Of a DNA stretch of 64,000 bases, positions 57,439-64,000 are shown one piece after another. The translations under genes were made by a program, and so were the position numbers. Below the pieces are notes generated by a model. That model ran no database searches, was not told the origin of the DNA, and was given only the letters and a program-made list of their open reading frames with translations. Every line of letters starts with the position of its first letter. Position 1 is the first letter of the stretch. The DNA comes from Heterostelium album PN500 (taxonomy: Eukaryota; Evosea; Eumycetozoa; Acytosteliales; Acytosteliaceae): positions 372,001 through 436,000 of the forward strand of contig NW_008805067.1 of assembly GCF_000004825.1 (NCBI RefSeq). The letters run 5' to 3'.

Positions 57439-58579
57439 CAAGATAGTAACAATAATCATGATGGTGCAAGTGGATCATCTCCTACATCACCACCTACTTT
57501 ATCATCAAGAAATGGATCAACACCTTCGGATTTATCAAATCTTGGTGATTCACCACCCTTGTCTGAACTTCATTCAAACAATTTATCAACAACCATTTCA
57601 ATACCAATGCCTCCCAAATTATTTAATAGTAGCTCAAAGGTTCCCAAACGTTTTTGGACTTCTCATTACTTGGAAGACTACCTTGTACAAACAGTAGAGG
57701 ATACAGCATCGATTAACAATCATATTATTGTTGCAGGTCATATCTTGTATATCGAATCGTTCATTCGTCCTTTACGTGAACCATATCTAAGAAGATACGA
57801 TCCAATTGTAATCTTAACACCAAAGTTCCCAATTGAAGAATGGGAATCTATCAACAAATACCCAGAGATCTATATTGTTGAGGGAACACCTTCTCTTCTC
57901 AAAGATCTCAAGCGTGCTGGAATCACCAAGTGTTCAAAACTTTTGATTCTTTCATTGGAATCTCATAGTCCAGAACCATTTTTAAATGACAAGGATACTT
58001 TACTTGCTGTTATCGGTGCAAAGGAAATACTTAAAAATAATAATATTTTCCCAATTTTTGAACTTTGTACGTATCAAATTTAATATTATTTATTTAATTT
58101 AATTATTTATTTATTAATTTTATTATTTTTTTTTTTTAGCTGACCCATTAAATCTTCATTTACTACCAAATAATCAAAACTGGAATCAAAATGATCCATA
58201 TTATCTTGCACCTTCATTTGCATGTGGAAGTGTATTCCTAAGTACAGTATTCGATAGTTTGCTATGTCAATGCTTTTTCAACCCACATTTACTTGCTCTT
58301 ATTCAGATTTTGGTAGGAAAGTCAGATAGTGTTCAGAAAACAAAGATCTTTCAAGTTGATGTTCCCAATGAATTTATTGGACATCGATTTGGATATTTAT
58401 TCGAAATACTACTCAGCTGTAATGTCATATGCATGGGATTACTAAGAATGAAATCCGATGGTAATAAATATGTTCATACCAACCCATCATCTTCAACAAT
58501 GCTAAGAGAATCCGATAAGCTTTTCATTCTCCATAGAGTAAAGAATGAATCTGAAATTCCTTCAAAATCCAAAATATAA
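54474..58579 (+). CDS. Slo/BK-family potassium channel with RCK domains
   Basis: Nine exons: 54474-55210, 55271-55437, 55704-56071, 56136-56258, 56333-56566, 56622-56801, 56871-57080, 57142-58066, 58140-58579, all in phase, giving 1127 aa. A long acidic/Q-rich N-terminus precedes S1 (NILLSVASVGIFIAMSY), S2 (IMLGLSIFFVIDFVRCFIF), S3 (ILDIVTLLPIFVTLL) and an S4-like segment with spaced basics (FLRVLRILKAPRIFKIHG). S5 (LLSLLIFIVLFASMITSVEG), a pore loop with the K+ selectivity filter STVGYGD, and S6 (CVIILTALIYLPLKSSQLLT) follow. Two cytosolic RCK-type domains come next: KFVAVVGNLYEKSLNVFMRE... and, after a poly-N linker (~25 N), NHIIVAGHILYIESFIRPLR... This layout is that of Slo1/Slo2 channels gated by intracellular ions. 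No clear calcium-bowl Asp run is seen, so the gating ion is undetermined. Likely plasma or contractile-vacuole membrane. Confidence 0.88.
57362..57437 (+). repeat. (AAT)n microsatellite coding poly-N
   Basis: An in-frame (AAT)n tract encodes about 25 consecutive asparagines in the linker before the second RCK domain of the channel. Similar coding tracts occur at about 35038-35112 (lectin paralogue 2). Confidence 0.9.
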
Positions 58580-58723
58580 TTAATAATAATAAATAAAAAA
58601 AGAAACTATTTATTTATTATGATAAAATTGTAATACTATACATTTTAATTAAAAAAAAAAGTCGTTTTGTATTTGAAAAAAACAATAATATTATTTGGAA
58701 TTGGGGATTTTTTTTTTTTTTTT

Positions 58724-60038
58724 CTAATTGTTGATGGAAGGTGCAACTGGTTGTGGTGCAACTCCATTTGATGGGTTGTATGGAACACCATAGGAATATT
58801 GGTAGTAGTTTGCTTGTGGAGCTTGATAGGTTTCCGATGGCAATGGTTGATAGACTACACGATAGTTGTATGGTTCTGGTTCGTCGGATTTCGATTTCTT
58901 TGAGTGCTTTGCTTTTTTGTTGTTGTGGTTGTTGTGGTGAGCAATTGGTTTGTGTTCGTGGTGGTGGTGACTGGATTGACGTTTAGCGATATACCATCTT
59001 ACGGCGTAGATAATTGTGGCAATCAATGAAAACAATGCAAGACTGAGAATTACACAAGTCAAAACCAAAGAGGTATTGTTGTATTTGGGTGGTGGGAACC
59101 ACATAACGTTTGCTGGTTGCTCGGTTTGGTAGTAGCAAGTGTAGGTGCTTCCAACCAAAAAGTTGTTCAAATACGATGAGACCCAACCTTCGTCCGATGA
59201 CCAAAGACCACGAACCGATGTATTGATGACGGCACCTCCGCTCATGGAAAGAGTTACATAGTTTACACCCTGAGCGCAATAGTTGTATCCACATTGGGCA
59301 CCTTCACTGCTGTTGTATGAATTATCAGTGGAACTCTCAGAGCTTGTACCGTTGCTGCTCAACTCTGTCAACATTTTCTCTGCTCTTCTCTTTGCACTTT
59401 GTTCTAATTGTGCTGATTTCGAAGCTTTATTTCTACGCAAATAGGATGAAACGGTTCTAATCTCTTGTCCCAACGATTGACCACCGGTTGTTGATTGATA
59501 GGCAGACTTGAGGAGGAGACCGCTGTCACCTCCACCAATACCAGAATCATCACCACCACCGCTGTCACCGTCGAATCCACTATCTCCAGTATCATCGTCA
59601 TCTCCATCTTCACCGTCGTCTTCACCATCGTCTTCACCGTCGTCTTCACCATCACCATCTTCATCACCATTATTATATGAACCATCAGTTCCACCACCTA
59701 CATAGACAAAGAAATAGGATGGTCCCCAATATGGATACCACCAAATTTGATCATTATAGGTAGCACATTCATCTGAATAGCAATCAGCAATAATCACTGA
59801 TTTAGTTACTGTACATTCACCTGATGAATATCCTTTTGCTTTATCAATCTAAATAATTAAATAAAAAATAAATAAATAAATAAATATATCAATTTTTTTT
59901 ATTTTTTTATATTTATTTTCATCTTACACTTGGTACCAAAGATCCAAAGCAAACACCTAAACCAATGGCTGCAAAAATACAAAAAATAATAAAACAGACT
60001 ATAAACAAAACAGAGTTTTGCTTTGCAGTTTTAGACAT
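58724..60038 (-). CDS. Two-TM protein with acidic Gly/Asp ectodomain
   Basis: Two exons, 60038-59928 (MSKTAKQNSVLFIVCFII...) and 59848-58724, with a GTAAGA...TTTAG intron, give 411 aa. TM1 is at ~9-30 (VLFIVCFIIFCIFAAIGLGV) and TM2 at ~290-312 (LVLTCVILSLALFSLIATII). The loop between is extracytosolic in the likely topology. It holds cysteines (GECTVTKSVIIADCYSDEC), an aromatic WWYPYWGPSYFFVYV patch, then a low-complexity acidic GEDDGEDD block flowing into G/D/S. A cysteine-containing membrane-proximal domain (GAQCGYNYCAQGVNYVTLSM, STYTCYYQTEQP) follows. The cytosolic tail is His/Lys-rich (SSHHHHEHKPIAHHNNHNNK) and ends in Y/P-rich sequence. The acidic block could bind divalent cations; that is inference. 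No family recognised. Confidence 0.7.
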
Positions 60039-60293
60039 GTCTTTTAAATTATTTAAAATAAATAAATAAAAACAGAGATCTTTTATATAAGTAGTAGTTA
60101 AAATTAAAAAAAGAATTTACTGGGTGTTCCTTTTAAATTTTGTGGAACATAAAAAGAGTTTTTTTTGATACCAAAAAAAAAATGTGCAAATCAAAAAACA
60201 AAATAGGAAAAAAAAAATAATTTTTTTTCGCATTTAACAAAATTCCCCATCTCCCAAGAGGTTGCAAAAAAATATCTTTTTTTTTAATTAAAT
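60039..60293. other. Short intergenic spacer
   Basis: AT-rich, with several A and T homopolymers; no gene. Confidence 0.4.
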
Positions 60294-63200
60294 TTAATTT
60301 AATTTTGTTAATAAAGTCGAAAAGAATTTTGGTGGTTTGTTAACATCAATGTTGTTTGTTAAACTTGGTGGTGAGTTTGATACAGAAGCTCTCAACTTTG
60401 GTGATGATGGACCTTTTGATTGCTGCTGTTGCTGTTGCTGTTGTTGTTGTTGTTGTTGATTATATTCTTCATCGAATTGGTTTCTTACATAACTGATACT
60501 TGAAACCAGGGCTTCATCTCTAAAATTATAAGATTCAGAGAGTAACAACAAGAGCAAACAATTAAGTTCACCTATTTGTTGGAGAATTTCTCGTTTTGCT
60601 GGTTGTTTGTTTTGAGTTTCGTTGGCTTTCATACATATCAATTGGTTGACGAAAAGAAAAGTTCCAAATGTAGAGCGATCCATATAGTGAGGAATGACAG
60701 GTATGAACTGTGGGCACTCTCGAATGTAGTATTGAAGATTCACCAGGGAATATAATACATTTCTAAGAATGAGGTAATAGATCGAATGAATTTTCGAGGA
60801 CATACGAGATGGTCCAACTTCAACAGTGGTTGTCTTTGGTGGTGCTGGTGGATTTAAACTTGAGATTGACAATGAACTTGAAGAAGCGGCAGCAGCTGAA
60901 CCTTCAGCAGGTTGTTGTTTAACTTTGGTTGGTTGATTCTTCTTTTTCTCTTTTAGAGTCATTGCATTAAAGTAATTCTCTATGAATTGATGTTCATCTA
61001 GTTGTGCAGTGAGAATGAGTGCCAATCGATAGCAGAGTGATTGTAACTCACCAAATACACGATAGGAGAGATGATATTTTCTGGTATGCTTGGAGAGTGC
61101 ATAGATGATATCGGTTAACTTTAGGATTTGGTCGAACCACTGGCATGTTAGGTGTTGTTGTGATGGCGAGTTGAGGAAACACATTGGATCGGCATAGTAA
61201 AAGAATCGTTCCTTATGAGAAATGACAAAGTCAATGAGTTGTTCTGGTAGTTTATCACTCTTTTTCAAAGTATCGGCAATGGAAATAACCAAAGTCAGAC
61301 ATTTAGTCCAAAGTAAATACCATCTATTCTTTACATAGATAGTATTGTTGTTGTTACTTGTCTTTGGAGTTGGTGAGATATATGGATCGATTGCTAATCT
61401 TAAATACTTTAAATCGATGGATGATAGTAGATTGATGATATTCTTGACAACGAGTTGTTCACATAGTAAAGGTTGTCTGGTGAAAGCAATGAATAGATCG
61501 AGTATGGCATTGGCATTGTCGATATCCGGTGAGCTATTGGACTGATCTTCGGAACCAATATTAAGACTGAATTGCAATGAACCGAGTAGTCTTTCAATCA
61601 TTTCATGAGGTAGACTCGAAGGAAGAATACAATCGTCTTGAACCACCGATATCAATGTATTCATTGTATACATTGCAATATTTGATAGACTGTTGGTTTG
61701 TAGTTGCTCTTGTGATACTTGTTGATTGGCAGAGTAGGTTGTTCTCGATAGTATCAGTAAAGACAGCGGTGTCAACAATTGATTATACATTTGGATATTG
61801 GTTTGTGATGCAATCTTCAAGACCGAAAGCAATGAGTTGGTTATCAATGTAAAGATAGTCAATAGCTTTGTGTTGTTGAGATATTTGATGTAGTGTTGAA
61901 GAAGAAGAGTTAAATGTGAAACGAGCGAATGAGTGATTTTGTTGGATAGTTTCAAATCGCTATTGGTGAGAATATTCGATGTTATAACTGTGAGTGTCAC
62001 CAATATGATTTGTAACCATTCACATTCCTCATCCTTTAACGGATTGACTTGACCACCATCCAATTCAACTCTATCGGTCAATGCTGTTTTTATCAACATC
62101 AAAGCTAGATTCGATAGTTCCTTCTCTCTTTCACGTTCCTCGGTTGACTTTATGATTAGTTCACTCTTCTTTAGCAAAGATACAACAATGAATTTCGAAA
62201 GTGAACGGGTTACTTCCAACTCTTCCACTTGATGTTCGACCAGATCATTCCAGGCATCCAAGATATCCAATACCTCTTGATTCTGCTCACCACTACCACC
62301 AGAGAATAAACGTTCATTGTATTCACGGTCATATTTCTGAATACCGGAATCACGAGATCTCGACTGAATGAATGAACCTACATCCTTAAAAGCAGGGTGT
62401 CTTGCGCACAACTCCAAGATGGCTGTTTGTAGTTGAGTTCGTTTGGCCAAGTCAGGCAATACCATATTCTTCTTGGCGAGATGCTCTATCGATCCACGGA
62501 AATGCTTCTGAACGGCATTGACAAAGCTTGTCTCTTTATTTGGGAATACATAGTTGGAGGTAGTCATTGAAAGTGTTTGAATAGAGAGTATCTTGTAGAG
62601 TGAAGATAATGTTTGTTTACTATGTTTCGACTGTTTGATCAATTCATCCCAGAATCCTTGACATTCATGTAGTTCATGCAAGAATCTACCATAGTAAATT
62701 GAGTTACAATGAATATTTGAAAGTAAACCAAATAAATCATTGATAACACTATTCGATTGTTGTTGTTGTTGCTGTTGATTCTTTAGTAAAGTAATAATAA
62801 ACTTACTAGATGAATCCTCTGGTAGTAATCGATTGGTCAATTGGAATTGTGATACCGATAGATCCTTTAGTAATCCAACCAAGTCTATCAAATGAGATGT
62901 AAGAATAGGGTTGTTTATTCTCTGTTGGAGAATGTCAACGATATTACTAACTTGTAAATCGGTTACATAAGAGGAGATGTAGAATTCTCGATTGTTTGAT
63001 CGAATCATCAGAACGAATGAACGTATCACATTGATGACAAAGTATGCTAGTTTGTTGGGTGATGTCACCTTGTCAAACAATACAGATAGTAGGCAGAGTG
63101 TTTGTTGTTCCTGTCCTCCCCAACCACCTTCTCCTCCACTTCTAACCTGACCGCCGGTATAGAGTATAGAGTTGACCAATGAATCTACTTGTTCCGGTAC

Positions 63201-64000
63201 CAAAGGATGTTGTAGCAACACTTCCAACAAACATAGAGCTTCTCTTGACAATAGATCGGCTTGGCTATTCATCTGATCGGACACCAAGAATTGATGTTGT
63301 TGTTCGATGGCAGCAAACAAAGTTGCTTGTACTGCACCTTGTTGTGTAAAAGCACGTACAATCTTATCAGACAGCGCAACAATCTGTTCATTCGGTGAAG
63401 CACAATGTGTCTTTACCACGATAACCTTGAAGCAATCGAATATCGATCTACAAATACCTCTTGCATTCGAAAGATCATCCACTTGTAACAACCAATAATC
63501 TGATAATACTTGTAACATAAACATTACCATTGAATCTATTGATGTTAAATCTGCTGAATTACTATTATTATTATTATTATTATTACTATTATTATTATTA
63601 ATAATAAAATAATTAATATAATTATAAATAATTCAATGATTCTCTGTGTAAGTTCAAATGATGATTTGAAGTTCTTTTCATGTTCGTAGAGTTGCAAGAA
63701 ACTACCACGACGATACTGAGTACGTATCATGTCGACGGAACCACCTCTCGTCCAACAACCCTTCTCGCAGAGGAAGTTTAGTGTTTCGCGTGGTCTGTCT
63801 TTCATAAAGATCGAGAATAGCTGTAGAACGGCACTCGAGATATCACGGAGATGAGAGCGGTCTTCGGCAATCGAGAATAGCAAATCGATGAGGGCATCCG
63901 ATATTCTGTTGCCGTTGAATACATTCCAGTAGTAGAGACGTGCCAAATGTGTGTACTGACAGAGAGAACCAAGTAGACGAAGTGCCTGGAGGAATGCATT
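60294..64000 (-). CDS. nup188: NUP188-like inner-ring nucleoporin, 5' end outside window
   Basis: The large C-terminal exon runs from about 63585 to 60294. The preceding exon is open to the window edge (64000 to about 63627), so the N-terminal part of the gene is missing. The visible ~1200 residues are an all-helical solenoid without TM segments. The upstream exon contains LARLYYWNVFNGNRISDALI and KGCWTRGGSVDMIRTQYRRG. The C-terminal part has NRWYLLWTKCLTLVISIADT, LIDFVISHKERFFYY, YHLSYRVFGELQSLCYRLAL and REILQQIGELNCLLLLLLSE, which follow the order and spacing of the NUP188 C-terminus (WCRCLSLV..., LDFV-x-H-x-ER) better than NUP205. NUP188 is a scaffold of the nuclear pore inner ring. Poly-Q and S/A-rich inserts are present. 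The junction between the two exons needs TT in place of GT at the donor (see findings). Confidence 0.72.

Noticed and set aside
60294-64000. NUP205/NUP192 as the identity of the last gene
   Set aside because: The C-terminal motif order fits NUP188 better, though a profile search would be decisive.

Overview
The window looks like nuclear DNA of a dictyostelid social amoeba. It is AT-rich, with short AT-rich GT-AG introns, poly-asparagine runs from (AAT)n, almost exclusive use of TAA stops, FNIP/F-box repeat proteins, TIG-domain proteins and DrkA-type receptor kinases. Its coding base composition is less extreme than I would expect of D. discoideum, so a Heterostelium/Polysphondylium-like or other non-discoideum species is my guess (inference). 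Gene models below were joined by hand from donor/acceptor sites and reading phase.

Layout. 0-3.7 kb (+): the 3' part of a FNIP-repeat protein, then a tandem pair of small four-TM membrane proteins, one with a damaged or alternatively spliced loop. 3.7-13.7 kb (-): one ten-exon gene for a predicted secreted protein of about 3079 residues. It carries TIG/IPT domains, a complete DNase II domain with both HxK catalytic motifs, a long unrecognised region, more TIG domains and SdrD_B-like domains; it is the most striking object here. 14.2-16.8 kb (-): a Vip1/BPA1-type RRM protein and a small unknown protein, separated by a 180-bp-spaced repeat pair. 18.5-20.9 kb (+): an eight-exon LMBR1-family membrane protein. 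21.0-22.1 kb (-): a probably mitochondrial FtsJ/MRM2 rRNA methyltransferase. 23.4-28.4 kb (+): two tandem DrkA-like receptor kinases with nearly identical kinase DNA and diverged ectodomains. 28.8-36.7 kb (+): two legume-lectin-like genes with an ankyrin-repeat gene and a decayed third lectin copy between them. 36.7-38.2 kb (-): a transglutaminase-like protein. 39.1-45.2 kb (+): a GYPPQQ-repeat protein, a tiny secreted cysteine-rich protein, USP14 and cathepsin D. 45.2-49.6 kb: a gene-poor stretch of relics, including an inverted copy of the cathepsin D 3' end and a tail-to-tail palindromic ORF pair. 49.6-51.3 kb (-): F-box protein. 51.9-53.9 kb (+): MYND-finger protein. 54.5-58.6 kb (+): nine-exon Slo-type potassium channel. 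58.7-60.0 kb (-): two-TM protein with an acidic ectodomain. 60.3-64.0 kb (-): NUP188-like nucleoporin, cut by the window edge.

How the genes relate. There is no operon logic. The shared themes are local duplication (4TM pair, kinases, lectins, cathepsin D 3' end) and cell-surface or secreted proteins. Housekeeping genes (USP14, NUP188, MRM2-like, LMBR1-like, ctsD) are interspersed. Three gene models need a non-canonical splice or an indel (4TM copy 1, LMBR1 exon 7, NUP188 exon 1/2), and one needs an unusual donor (TIG-DNase II exon 7). Homopolymer-associated assembly errors are a realistic alternative in each case.
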